Source: JAPLYB01 sp964500015 (GTDB lineage: Archaea > Nanobdellota > Nanobdellia > Pacearchaeales > UBA284). From it: a stretch of DNA of 47,659 nucleotides. Made by a program: the position numbers and the translations under genes. Below the pieces are notes generated by a model that worked only from the letters and a program-made list of their open reading frames with translations, was not told where the DNA came from and did no database searches. Below, piece by piece: positions 24,321 to 32,235 of this stretch (position 1 is its first letter; each line of letters opens with the position of its first letter). The DNA is taken from the NCBI GenBank assembly GCA_964500015.1, contig CAZCMN010000002.1, positions 1-47,659 on the forward strand, written 5' to 3'.

Positions 24321-24734
24321 TTAGAAACTTTCAGCAGCGTCTTCTTCTTCAACTTCAGGTTCTTCTTTTGTTTCAGGTTCTTCCTCTTCTTCTGCTTGCT
24401 CTGGAGTTTTTACTTCTTTTGCAATTTCTTCTTTAACTGCTTTTTTCTCCTCTTTCTTTTTATCTTTGTTTTCATCTTCTTCTTCAATTATCTCAACTAT
24501 CTCTTCTTCTTCAACTTTTTTCTCAATCTTTTTTGGAAGAGGTCTATGAACCGTGATTGGAAGAATTCCCTCTTCAAATTCCATCTCAGCTATTTTTATT
24601 GGATCAAAATTTATTTTCTCCAAGGTTTCTTTATCCATCTTTAATAAGATAGGTGCATTAGCAGAAATTTGCAAGGCTCTTGCTCCGATTATCCTTGCTT
24701 TTTCGAACTTTGTGTAGTTAGTTTGATTTTCCAT
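24321..24734 (-). CDS. rpoK: RNA polymerase subunit K with acidic C-terminal extension
   Basis: A 137-residue protein. Residues ~7-66 are archaeal RpoK/Rpb6: YTKFEKARIIGARALQISAN, then PIKIAEMEFEEGILPITVHR and P-L-P. Archaeal RpoK is usually about 55-95 residues. Here a ~70-residue tail of almost pure Glu/Lys (EEEEIVEIIEEEDENKDKKK and on to DAAESF) has been added. The tail is probably disordered. RpoK stabilises polymerase assembly. It lies after the exosome genes on the same strand. Confidence 0.92.
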   Translation of the reverse strand: MENQTNYTKFEKARIIGARALQISANAPILLKMDKETLEKINFDPIKIAEMEFEEGILPITVHRPLPKKIEKKVEEEEIVEIIEEEDENKDKKKEEKKAVKEEIAKEVKTPEQAEEEEEPETKEEPEVEEEDAAESF

Positions 24735-24809
24735 GTTGATTGAGTTGTAAGTATGTAAGTGTATTTAAATTAGTTTGTACGTTGTAAATGTTAAACATTT
24801 AGTAAACAT

Positions 24810-25613
24810 TTACTTAATTAAAGATAATACTTTTGCGTGAAGTTTTTTTCCTTCTTTTAGTGCGATGCTTTCCATTTCAAGAATTTCTTCTTCTGACAAT
24901 TCTTGGCCTGTTTTTTGCATTGCATTAATTGTTTCTCCCGGATAAGTGATTGTAAAACTTAATCTCGTATTAGAAGCATCTTCTTCTCCTGATACTGGGT
25001 CTAGGACAAATTTGTTGCCTATTTTATAAACTGTAACATTAATTGGCATTTCTTTTAATGGAAGTTTTTTATTAGATAATTTTCCATATTGGACTTCATC
25101 ATCTTTGTATTCTGGGAAAAATGCTTCTTTTAAAGCGATTACAGAAGCTATGAATGATGCATCAATCAAGCTTCCACCCTCATTTACTGGATAAATATCT
25201 AGAGCTACAGACCAGACTTTTTCTTTTTCTTTAATACATAGTTTTTTGAAATCAATAAATTCAGAATTTCTTATTCCTCTGTCAATTATTCTTGCTAGTT
25301 CAATTGCTTGAATTTGTGGTGGGCCAGATTCAAAGTTGCTTGAAGATAATGGCGATAATTCAGCTCCTACAGCTAAAACCCCTTCATCTGGAGAGTCTCT
25401 ATAAGGTTCGATTGCATCTAATTTAATTCCAGCTATAACTTCAGTATCCCCTAGTTTAACCCATGCAGAACCTTCTGCTTTTGCAGAAACATTTGTTTTT
25501 ACACTAAGTTCTCTGTATTCTTTTAGACCTCTTTCATCCATTCTTCTTTCTTTTGAGATTAATTCCTCAATTTTTTTCTGCATTATCTTCGAAATTTCCA
25601 TTTTTTTCTGCAT
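24810..25613 (-). CDS. rrp42: Exosome subunit Rrp42
   Basis: A 267-residue RNase PH-fold protein, the non-catalytic partner of Rrp41 in the hexameric exosome ring that degrades RNA 3' to 5'. RRMDERGLKEYRELSVKTNV, then SAWVKLGDTEVIAGIKLDAI, ELARIIDRGIRNSEFIDFKK and ALDIYPVNEGGSLIDASFIA are conserved Rrp42 segments. Three Met codons near the N-terminus (25613, 25601, 25583) could serve as start. Two of them are in short near-repeats ATGCAGAAAAAAAT, so the exact start is uncertain. Follows rrp41 by 59 nt. Confidence 0.95.
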   Translation of the reverse strand: MQKKMEISKIMQKKIEELISKERRMDERGLKEYRELSVKTNVSAKAEGSAWVKLGDTEVIAGIKLDAIEPYRDSPDEGVLAVGAELSPLSSSNFESGPPQIQAIELARIIDRGIRNSEFIDFKKLCIKEKEKVWSVALDIYPVNEGGSLIDASFIASVIALKEAFFPEYKDDEVQYGKLSNKKLPLKEMPINVTVYKIGNKFVLDPVSGEEDASNTRLSFTITYPGETINAMQKTGQELSEEEILEMESIALKEGKKLHAKVLSLIK

Positions 25614-25672
25614 TTTTTAATTAGGTTGAATAATTTGATTTTTATTTTAATCTTATTTATTGTTTTTTATAC

Positions 25673-26401
25673 TTAATCTTCTTTGATTTTTTTTAGTGTT
25701 TTTTTCTGAATTTCAGCTATTTTTTTGCATGCTTTTTTTGCTAGTGCTATAGCTTCTTTTAGATCTTCTGGATTTATTTTTCCATCTAATTGTAGTAAGG
25801 AAATTTTTTCAGATTTAGATAAAATCGCGAATGGAATATCTGTTGCTGCTTTGATTTCTTTGCCATCTTTAATTATCTTATAGTCTTCTTCATCTTTTGA
25901 TAAGTCTACTACAAGAGTGTCTCCTGTTTTTCCTATAGATACTGCCGAAACTAATTCTTTCATTGGGACGCCGGCATTTGCTAAGGCTAAAGAAGCTGCG
26001 TTTATTCCAGCACATCTTGTTGAGGCATCTGCTTGCAAAATCATGATATAGCAGTCAATAACTGTATTTGGAAAGTTTTCTATTTGGATTACTGGTTCAA
26101 GAGCTTTCATTGTTACATAAGAAATTTCAGCTGATCTTCTGTTTGGGCCTGGTCTTTTTCTTTCTGAAACAGAAAAAGGGGTCATGTCATAATAACATCT
26201 TAAAATTCCAGTTTCCGGATTTTGTAAATGCTGTGGATGTAGAGTTCTAGGGCCATAAATTGCTGCAATTGCAGTTGAGTCGCCGAATGAGAATAATGCG
26301 CTTCCATCTGCATTTTTTATAATTCCAACTTTTGCTTCGATTTTTCTTAATTCTTCAATATCTCTTCCATCTGGTCTTTTATGTTTTTCTTCTTTTGCCA
26401 T
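25673..26401 (-). CDS. rrp41: Exosome catalytic subunit Rrp41
   Basis: A 242-residue phosphorolytic RNase of the archaeal exosome. RPDGRDIEELRKIEAKVGII opens the domain, SERKRPGPNRRSAEIS supplies phosphate- and RNA-binding arginines, ILQADASTRCAGINAAS is the central helix, and VVDLSKDEED near residue 170 holds the catalytic acidic residues, as expected for Rrp41 and not Rrp42. Order rrp4-rrp41-rrp42 is the standard archaeal exosome operon. Confidence 0.97.
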   Translation of the reverse strand: MAKEEKHKRPDGRDIEELRKIEAKVGIIKNADGSALFSFGDSTAIAAIYGPRTLHPQHLQNPETGILRCYYDMTPFSVSERKRPGPNRRSAEISYVTMKALEPVIQIENFPNTVIDCYIMILQADASTRCAGINAASLALANAGVPMKELVSAVSIGKTGDTLVVDLSKDEEDYKIIKDGKEIKAATDIPFAILSKSEKISLLQLDGKINPEDLKEAIALAKKACKKIAEIQKKTLKKIKED

Positions 26402-26430
26402 TTTTTATTTATATACTTATAATTGATTAT

Positions 26431-27192
26431 TTACTCTTTCTTAGGTTTAATTTTTTTTACTTCTTCTTGTAAAAATTCTTTTATTTTTTCAGTTAAACCC
26501 TCATGGAATGGTTTTTGGACAATTAATTCAATTGCTTTTTTAGCAATTATTTCTTTTTCAACATCATTTTCATCTGATCTTATCCAGACTAATCCGTTTT
26601 GTCCCACTATAATGTTGCATCTTGTTTCATCTTTGATTGTTTTGACCATGCTTCCTGCTCTTCCAATGATTCTTGGAACTCTTGTAGGATTTATTTTTAC
26701 TAACATTCCGCCTTCAAGTTTTCTTAATCCTTTTTCTTTCATTGTTAATTCAACACTTCTTGGTTTTACAGCCCGAACTTTTGTTACAATTAATTCATTG
26801 AAAGTATAGACTTCTGTCAAGTCTTTTTTATTGATGTAGCCGAAACATTCCATGACTGGCAAAAAACCTTGCTGAGCAGCTAGAACATCTATCATCCATC
26901 CATTAAAACTGACATCTATAATCTGGCCAATAACTGTATTTCCAGCTCTTGGAATATAAGCCCCACTTAATGGTATTACTTTGACTAATCTATCTATTTT
27001 TTCTAATAAACCAAATTTTGAAGCAATTATCTCGTCTCCTTCTTTTCTTGTTCCTTCACCTGGCAAAAATTCTTGTCCAGTTGCTATAACTTCTCCAGGA
27101 ACTACAACTTCTCGTTTTTCTTCTTTTTCAACGATTTTTTCTTCTACTTTTGTTGCTTCTGTTGTTTCTTCTGTTTCTTTTTTTGGAGTCAT
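26431..27192 (-). CDS. rrp4: Exosome RNA-binding cap subunit Rrp4
   Basis: A 253-residue cap protein. After a Glu/Lys-rich N-terminus (~30 residues) come the NTD (VVPGEVIATGQEFLPGEGTR), an S1 domain (GNTVIGQIIDVSFNGWMIDV) and a KH domain (RVPRIIGRAGSMVKTIKDET, with the GxxG loop). It sits on the Rrp41/42 ring and captures substrate RNA. The C-terminus KKIKPKKE is basic. 29 nt separate it from rrp41. Confidence 0.96.
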   Translation of the reverse strand: MTPKKETEETTEATKVEEKIVEKEEKREVVVPGEVIATGQEFLPGEGTRKEGDEIIASKFGLLEKIDRLVKVIPLSGAYIPRAGNTVIGQIIDVSFNGWMIDVLAAQQGFLPVMECFGYINKKDLTEVYTFNELIVTKVRAVKPRSVELTMKEKGLRKLEGGMLVKINPTRVPRIIGRAGSMVKTIKDETRCNIIVGQNGLVWIRSDENDVEKEIIAKKAIELIVQKPFHEGLTEKIKEFLQEEVKKIKPKKE

Positions 27193-27293
27193 TTTAATAT
27201 TGTTATGTTTATAGTATGTAAGTTAATAATTGATTTTTTAGTTCTTAAGTTTTTGTGCTTTTTTATTGTCTTGGACTTAGTTTCTATTGTTTT

Positions 27294-27995
27294 TTATTCT
27301 GAATTGTCTTTAATTTCTTTTGTTATTGCGCTTCCATGGGTCATGGAATTTAATTTGTCGTAGAACTCTAATTGCATTCCAGCTGGTATTTGGATGATGC
27401 ATTTTAGCGAACCATCATTAAGCCAATCTTCTTTATCCTTTTTAAATGTTTTTATTAGATTATAAATTTGACCAGTATACTGGGGCATTATTGTGATTTC
27501 TATTTTTTTTACCGCAATCTTTATTGGAATTATTTTTTCAATATCTTTGATAATGATTGGAATTTGTTCATCGACATTTCGGTCATCTATTTTTGCTCCA
27601 GCTTGTTTTATAGCTTGTTCAATTCTTTGGGGCGTGTAAGGTGCTTGAGTTCTAGGATCCATGCAGTTTCTGGCAAGGAATTCAACTATCTGCTTTATCT
27701 TTTGTTCACGCATTTTGTCCCTATACTCTTGAGTTAACTGGACTTCTCCTTCATTGATTATTATTCCAGATACTTTGAATTTGTCTTCTGTTCCAAAAGC
27801 ATCTTTTAAATCCTTTGAAGAAGCTTTAAATCCTTTTTTTTGATCTGTGAAAATATCATCAACTGCTAGAACGTCTCTTAATGATGCTGGACTTCCTTCT
27901 AATCTTTGTTTTTTAAATCCAAGAGCCTTGTCTATGTCAACTAGGATTTCAAATTCTTTTCCTTTTTTCTTTATTTTAGCTGTTACGTTTGGCAT
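27294..27995 (-). CDS. Ribosome maturation protein SBDS/SDO1 homologue
   Basis: A 233-residue SBDS protein. KKKGKEFEILVDIDKAL and VLAVDDIFTDQKKGFKASSK are the N-terminal (FYSH) domain, and CMDPRTQAPYTPQRIEQAIK is the highly conserved central helix. In archaea and eukaryotes it helps release the anti-association factor aIF6/eIF6 from the large ribosomal subunit. Its place between the proteasome alpha and rrp4 genes is the classic superoperon order, although the RNase P protein genes often found beside it are absent. Confidence 0.96.
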   Translation of the reverse strand: MPNVTAKIKKKGKEFEILVDIDKALGFKKQRLEGSPASLRDVLAVDDIFTDQKKGFKASSKDLKDAFGTEDKFKVSGIIINEGEVQLTQEYRDKMREQKIKQIVEFLARNCMDPRTQAPYTPQRIEQAIKQAGAKIDDRNVDEQIPIIIKDIEKIIPIKIAVKKIEITIMPQYTGQIYNLIKTFKKDKEDWLNDGSLKCIIQIPAGMQLEFYDKLNSMTHGSAITKEIKDNSE

Positions 27996-28034
27996 TTTAT
28001 TGTTTTTTTAGTGGTATATACTTATTTTGTGATT

Positions 28035-28087
28035 CGCACGAAAAACTTTTGTTTTTCGGCGCGCCAAAAATTGACAATTTTTGTGCG
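28035..28087. repeat. Family-1 palindromic element, three-way-junction copy
   Basis: Outer stem CGCAC/GTGCG encloses GAAAAAC-TTTT-GTTTTTC, linker GGCGCGCC and AAAAATTG-AC-AATTTTT. It lies in the SBDS-psmA gap. The rest of the gap (28088-28349) is A/T-rich with no gene or structured RNA that I can see. Confidence 0.85.
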
Positions 28088-28349
28088 TTTTATTGTTATT
28101 ATCTAATTTAGTTTAATTTTGTTGATATCTAAATTTTGTGCTTCTTTATTGGGTTGCGTTTTATTTAGTTAATCTTTAATTTTTATAGAATTGTGTTAGT
28201 AATTTTTCCCAAATTAATAATTTCCTCGTAATTTAATTGATTTGATTTTCTTGAATATGATCTTATGGTCTGTAATGTTTATAATTGAACTTATTCTTGA
28301 TTTAAACTTCTTTATTGTCTTAAACTTAATTAGTTTTTTATTTTATTTT

Positions 28350-29090
28350 CTACTCTTTCTCAGAGAACTTAGCAAATTGTGCTAATTGTGCTCCGACTAG
28401 TCTTTTAATTTTCATTGTATCTTTTTCTACTATGCATGATTCAAATTTTGTAATATCAAAAGTTTTTCCTAAAACTTTTTTAAATATGCTTAATGCTAGT
28501 TTTACTCCTTTTTCTAGTGTTAAATTATCTTTGTATTCTTTTCTTAAAAGTTCCAAGATTTTATCATCATTCTCGCCTATTGCTGTTGCTCTGACTCCGA
28601 AATAATTTCCAGTAACATCGCTTGTAAATACTTTACATGCTTTATTGTTCTGGACTCCGGCCATTATCACTTTTAAGCCGAAAGGTCTTACTCCGCCATA
28701 TTGTGTGTAAGCTTGTTTTAAGTTTGCTATCTCTCTGATAACAGATTCAACATCAATTGGTTCATCATAAACAATTCTGTTTTGCTGAGCTACATTCTGG
28801 GCTTTTTCCATTAAAATTCTTGAATCGGATAATATGCCTGCGGTACTAGCTATGATATGGTCATCAATTTCATAAATTTTCATTGCAGATTCTGGAATTA
28901 ATAGAGGGTCTGAAATTCTTTTATCTGCTACAATTGCTACACCATCAGAACAAACTATGCCCATGCTAGCTGAACCTAGGCGAACAGTTTTTTCAGCATA
29001 TTCTACTTGTAATAGCCTGCCTTCTGGACTAAACAAAGTAGCTGTTCTATCATAACCCATTGCTTGATGTTGTGATTCTATTCCATCCAT
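28350..29090 (-). CDS. psmA: Proteasome alpha subunit
   Basis: A 246-residue alpha-type subunit forming the outer rings of the 20S proteasome. GYDRTATLFSPEGRLLQVEY near residue 12 is the N-terminal gate and H0-helix signature, DKRISDPLLIPESAMKIYEI contains the region that contacts the activating ATPase, and QYGGVRPFGLKVIMAG is conserved in alpha subunits. No beta subunit gene lies in the window. Probably first gene of the minus-strand psmA-SBDS-exosome run. Confidence 0.97.
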   Translation of the reverse strand: MDGIESQHQAMGYDRTATLFSPEGRLLQVEYAEKTVRLGSASMGIVCSDGVAIVADKRISDPLLIPESAMKIYEIDDHIIASTAGILSDSRILMEKAQNVAQQNRIVYDEPIDVESVIREIANLKQAYTQYGGVRPFGLKVIMAGVQNNKACKVFTSDVTGNYFGVRATAIGENDDKILELLRKEYKDNLTLEKGVKLALSIFKKVLGKTFDITKFESCIVEKDTMKIKRLVGAQLAQFAKFSEKE

Positions 29091-29115
29091 TTTATTTCAA
29101 TTTTTTACCCTTTTT

Positions 29116-29170
29116 CGCTTGAAAATCTCGAGATTTTCGGCGTGCCAAAAAACCTCTGTTTTTTCAGCAT
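29116..29170. repeat. Family-1 palindromic element, two hairpins
   Basis: CGCTT, then the perfect palindrome GAAAATCTCGAGATTTTC, linker GGCGTGCC, AAAAAAC-CTCT-GTTTTTT, and CAGCAT closing. It lies in the divergent gap between psmA and the pilin-like cluster. Confidence 0.85.
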
Positions 29171-29231
29171 GAAAAGAAGTGATTAATATAGCTTAGTTGT
29201 TTTTTCTTTTCTCTGACTTATTTTAAAAGAG

Positions 29232-29310
29232 GGGATATTTATAAAGGTTTTGGATGGCAAGTTTTATAATTAAAAAAATTGAAGTTATAAAAATTCACAA
29301 GTTTTATAAA
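29232..29310 (+). promoter_or_regulatory. Promoter region of the pilin-like cluster
   Basis: TTTTATAAA at 29302-29310 lies 22 nt before the ATG at 29332, the spacing of a leaderless archaeal promoter. The 12-mer CAAGTTTTATAA occurs twice, 40 nt apart (29258 and 29298), and a third TATA-like TTTATAAA lies near 29238. Confidence 0.55.
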
Positions 29311-29331
29311 ATATGATCTGCTTTAACTAGA

Positions 29332-29889
29332 ATGAAAAGAGGAAAGAAGAAGAATAGAAAGGCGTCCATGGAACTGTCATTTCAGTTCTTGTTTTCAATA
29401 ATTTTGATTGCTGTAGTCTTATTTGTTGGATTTTATGTTATCAGGATGTTTTTAAATAATGCTGAAAAAGTTAAATTATTGCAGACTGTTCAAGATGTTA
29501 GAGACAAGGTTAGTGAAGTTTCAAATAGCGAAGGTTCAAGTTATCTGATGCATTTTAAATTAAATTCTGCCGTTAAATATATTTGTTTTGCAAGTGCTTC
29601 AAATTGTGGGGTAAGTAATGTTCCTGGGGAAATTCCCCCAAGTGGATTTTGTAGTGAGATTTCTGCTTATAAACTAAGCAATGAAAATATGTTTTTTTAT
29701 CCAATAGGGGCTGCAGGAAAATATAATGTTAAAAGTGCATTTGAAATTTATTGCGGTTCAGAAAGCCAAAAAAAAGACTGTTTAGATGTTAGCCAGGCAA
29801 AGTGTTTTACTAGAAACTTGGATAATGAATTTTCATTTAGGATTGAAAAACCAAATTCAGACAGCTTAGTTTATGTAATGGCAGCTTGA
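29332..29889 (+). CDS. Pilin-like single-helix surface protein 1
   Basis: A 185-residue protein. A basic N-terminus (KRGKKKNRKASMELSFQ) is followed by a hydrophobic helix (FLFSIILIAVVLFVGFYVI), the layout of archaeal type IV prepilins with a class III signal. The outside part has several Cys pairs (YICFASASNCG, FCSEI, IYCGSES, DCLDVSQAKC), suggesting disulfides. First of four similarly built genes, so probably a pilus-like or surface assembly. No prepilin peptidase or assembly ATPase is in the window, so the assignment is structural. Confidence 0.65.
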   Translation: MKRGKKKNRKASMELSFQFLFSIILIAVVLFVGFYVIRMFLNNAEKVKLLQTVQDVRDKVSEVSNSEGSSYLMHFKLNSAVKYICFASASNCGVSNVPGEIPPSGFCSEISAYKLSNENMFFYPIGAAGKYNVKSAFEIYCGSESQKKDCLDVSQAKCFTRNLDNEFSFRIEKPNSDSLVYVMAA

Positions 29890-29934
29890 AAAGAGGTATA
29901 ATAATATAAAATTTGGGGTATGTAAAAAACAAAT

Positions 29935-29979
29935 TGCGCAGGACAACGTTGTTTTTGCTCAAAGCAAAAATCCTGCAAG
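29935..29979 (+). repeat. Family-2 palindromic repeat, 45 nt
   Basis: Opens TGCGCAGGACAACGTTG and ends ATCCTGCAAG. Its core TTTTTGCT-CAA-AGCAAAAA is self-complementary and different from that of the copy at 22633-22677. It lies between pilin-like genes 1 and 2. Confidence 0.88.
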
Positions 29980-30008
29980 ATATAATTATTGACATTTACA
30001 GATAAAAG

Positions 30009-30953
30009 ATGTTAAAGAAAAAGGGGATGATTGAATTTTCATGGATATTTGCTTTAATTGTTGGAGCAGTTATTCTATTTTTAGCTTTTTATTTTATTGG
30101 AACTAAATTCACTGAAAAAGAAGTATTAAGCTCTGTTCAGACAGAGCAAAGTTTAGATATTATTTTTAATCCATTTTCTTCTTTTGGAAGTTTAGGAGCA
30201 ACTTCAAGCAAAGTTATTGAGTTAAAGAAGCCTGAAAAATTTAATTTTTCTTGTAATTCTAATAATCTAGGTTATAATGGGATTTTAGTTTCAACTGAAG
30301 TATCTGTAAAGCCAAGATTAGTCTATGACAAATATCTTTTTACTGAAAATTTTTCTCAGGGAAAGAATTTTCAGATTATAAGCAAGCCTTTCTCAATGCC
30401 CTGGAGAGTTGCTGATTTGATTTATTTTTTCTCAAAAGATGATTTTTATTGTTTTGTTGGTTTTAGTGATGCAGAAGAAGAATTTGGGGATTCTGGAACA
30501 GGATTAAATATAAGCAATTTTCAATTTGAATCTCCTTGCCCTAGCCCAAGCGTAGTTATTTGTAATTGTAATGGATGCAATCAACAGAAGAGTGGTTGTA
30601 ATATAACTGTTGATTTTCTAGATAATGTGGTTATAAAATCTTCAGGAAGAAGTTTTTTTGTTGATGATGCTACGATGTATGCTGCTATACTCTCAGATCC
30701 TTATATTTATAACTGCAATTTAAAAAGATTAGCTAAAAGAATTGTTTATCAAACAGAGGTTTACATGGGAAAATCTTCTGCTGTTTCATCAAGATGCTCT
30801 GTAGGTTTTAATTTAGGTTCATTAAAATATGATGCTGAAGGATTATATAGCGCGAGAAATCCAGGGAAAACTAGAGATAATCTCGCAAATTTAAAATCTT
30901 CTGCTGATATTTTAAAAAATCAAAATATGTGGGCTGAATGTAAATTGTTTTAG
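30009..30953 (+). CDS. Pilin-like single-helix surface protein 2
   Basis: A 314-residue protein. MLKKKGMIEFSWIFALIVGA and following VILFLAFYFIG form a prepilin-like N-terminus: basic patch, short polar step, hydrophobic helix with a Glu near its start. The large exterior domain has several Cys motifs (CPSPSVVICNCNGCNQQKSG is the densest) and NxS/T sequons, in line with a glycosylated, disulfide-stabilised surface protein. Family not recognised. Same strand and layout as neighbours. Confidence 0.62.
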   Translation: MLKKKGMIEFSWIFALIVGAVILFLAFYFIGTKFTEKEVLSSVQTEQSLDIIFNPFSSFGSLGATSSKVIELKKPEKFNFSCNSNNLGYNGILVSTEVSVKPRLVYDKYLFTENFSQGKNFQIISKPFSMPWRVADLIYFFSKDDFYCFVGFSDAEEEFGDSGTGLNISNFQFESPCPSPSVVICNCNGCNQQKSGCNITVDFLDNVVIKSSGRSFFVDDATMYAAILSDPYIYNCNLKRLAKRIVYQTEVYMGKSSAVSSRCSVGFNLGSLKYDAEGLYSARNPGKTRDNLANLKSSADILKNQNMWAECKLF

Positions 30954-30997
30954 ATTTAAGAGGTATTAATCAATAAGATGACAAAACTAAATAAAAA

Positions 30998-31041
30998 GGT
31001 TTTGGTGAAAACTGCGAAAGTTTTCACAACGTTGCAAAACC
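30998..31041. repeat. Nested hairpin sharing a motif with family 2
   Basis: GGTTTTG pairs with CAAAACC and encloses GTGAAAACT-GCGA-AAGTTTTCAC. The connecting ACAACGTTG is also found in the family-2 repeats. It lies between pilin-like genes 2 and 3, about 30 nt before the next start codon, and could act as leader structure or attenuator. Confidence 0.55.
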
Positions 31042-31072
31042 AATTAGTCTAAGATACATATAAACTAAAAAA

Positions 31073-31582
31073 ATGAGAAAAGCACAATTAAAAATTCAAG
31101 AGATGGCATTTGTCTTGGTTGGAGTAGTTGTTTTGATGGCACTAGTTATGTTATTTTTTGTAGCTTTTCAATCTAGAGAGATGAGTAAAAATGCAGCTTA
31201 TTATAGAGAAGCTAGAGCTATAACATTAGTTGAGATGATAGCATCTATGCCTGAATTAAGATGCTCTTCAAGTTTTTCAACAACATCTGAATCTGTTTGC
31301 TTAGATTATGACAAAGTTTTGACATTTAATTCAAGCAAGGAAATGCAAGATAATTATGCTATTTTTTGGGAAAATTCTTTTGTAAGCAGGGTTGAAATAG
31401 AAGAAGTTTATGTCAATAATAGCAATATCAGAGGAAAAAATTATACAATTTATTCAAAATTAACTAATGAGAATACAAAAGTTTATGCAACTTATGCTGC
31501 TTTATGTTTAGATGATGCATCTGGATTAATATGCAATATAGCTAAAATTAAAGCAACAATAATAATGCCAAAAGGAAGTTAA
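31073..31582 (+). CDS. Pilin-like single-helix surface protein 3
   Basis: A 169-residue protein. MRKAQLKIQEMAFVLVGVVV followed by LMALVMLFFVAF is the hydrophobic N-terminus with a Glu at the position of the conserved pilin Glu5. The exterior has Cys pairs (LRCSSSF, SVCLDYD, ALCLDDASGLICN) and a NYT sequon. Family unknown; the placement within a run of similar genes supports a shared surface role. A wHTH-MNT/HEPN module follows at once, before pilin-like gene 4. Confidence 0.6.
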   Translation: MRKAQLKIQEMAFVLVGVVVLMALVMLFFVAFQSREMSKNAAYYREARAITLVEMIASMPELRCSSSFSTTSESVCLDYDKVLTFNSSKEMQDNYAIFWENSFVSRVEIEEVYVNNSNIRGKNYTIYSKLTNENTKVYATYAALCLDDASGLICNIAKIKATIIMPKGS

Positions 31583-31610
31583 AATGAAAAAAGAAAAGTT
31601 TTTAAATGAT

Positions 31611-31639
31611 ATTAACTAAAAGTTAATATATATTAACTT
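31611..31639 (+). promoter_or_regulatory. Promoter/operator of the second MNT/HEPN pair
   Basis: ATTAACT-AAA-AGTTAAT (31611-31627) is a perfect 7-bp inverted repeat, followed by ATAT and a further ATTAACTT half-site. The A/T-rich centre TTAATATATATTAA doubles as a TATA element about 30 nt before the start codon. This matches operator layout for a self-repressing wHTH antitoxin. Confidence 0.65.
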
Positions 31640-31653
31640 ACTGGAAATATAAA

Positions 31654-32235
31654 ATGTTAAAAATGACCAAAAAAATGGAGATAATAAAAATTCTTTTTAA
31701 GGATTATTTAGCTTCTTATAATAGCAGAACCATTAGCAAAAAAATTGGAATTAGTCACGCTGGAGCATTTAAAATTTTTAAGAAAATGGAAAAAGAAGAA
31801 ATTGTTAAACCTAAACGCATTGGAAATGCAGTTATTTATTCTTTAAATCTGCAAAATCCAATAGCTTTGAGAGAGATTGAAATGGCTCTCACTATAGAAT
31901 CCCAAATTTATAAAAGATGGATTGAAGAATTTAGTCAAATAAAAGATAAAGTGAGATTTGTAATTCTATTTGGTTCGGTAATAAAAAAAGATGACTTTAA
32001 TGATATAGATTTATTGATTGTCACAGAAAAAAAAGATATTAAAGAGATAAAAAAAGTAATAAATGAAAAAAACAAGATTTTGACTAAAAAGATTCATCCT
32101 ATTTTTCAAACTTTAAAAGATTTTGAAAATGATATAACTAAAAAAAATAAAGTTTTGTTAGAAATAATAAAAACTGGGATTGTTATTTTTGGGCAAGGGG
32201 AGATTACTAAAATCATGGGAGATTTTTTAAGATGA
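31654..32235 (+). CDS. Winged-helix plus MNT antitoxin, second copy
   Basis: A 193-residue protein with the same architecture as the gene at 14355-14906. The N-terminal winged helix is LASYNSRTISKKIGISHAGA and the following KIFKKMEKEEIVKPKR. The nucleotidyltransferase motif is FVILFGSVIKKDDFNDIDLL near residue 107 (GSx9DxD). Presumed to neutralise the HEPN partner by adenylylation and to repress the module's promoter. MTKKMEI at 31663 is an alternative start. Confidence 0.84.
   Translation: MLKMTKKMEIIKILFKDYLASYNSRTISKKIGISHAGAFKIFKKMEKEEIVKPKRIGNAVIYSLNLQNPIALREIEMALTIESQIYKRWIEEFSQIKDKVRFVILFGSVIKKDDFNDIDLLIVTEKKDIKEIKKVINEKNKILTKKIHPIFQTLKDFENDITKKNKVLLEIIKTGIVIFGQGEITKIMGDFLR

Noticed and set aside
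24060..24640. Plus-strand open frames opposite enolase end and rpoK
   Set aside because: They are mirror frames of Glu-rich coding sequence and of a repeat, giving Phe/Leu-rich translations with no ribosome site.
27996..28349. Search for RNase P protein or other hidden gene between psmA and SBDS
   Set aside because: No frame longer than a few dozen codons and no conserved motif; only a family-1 element and A/T-rich sequence.
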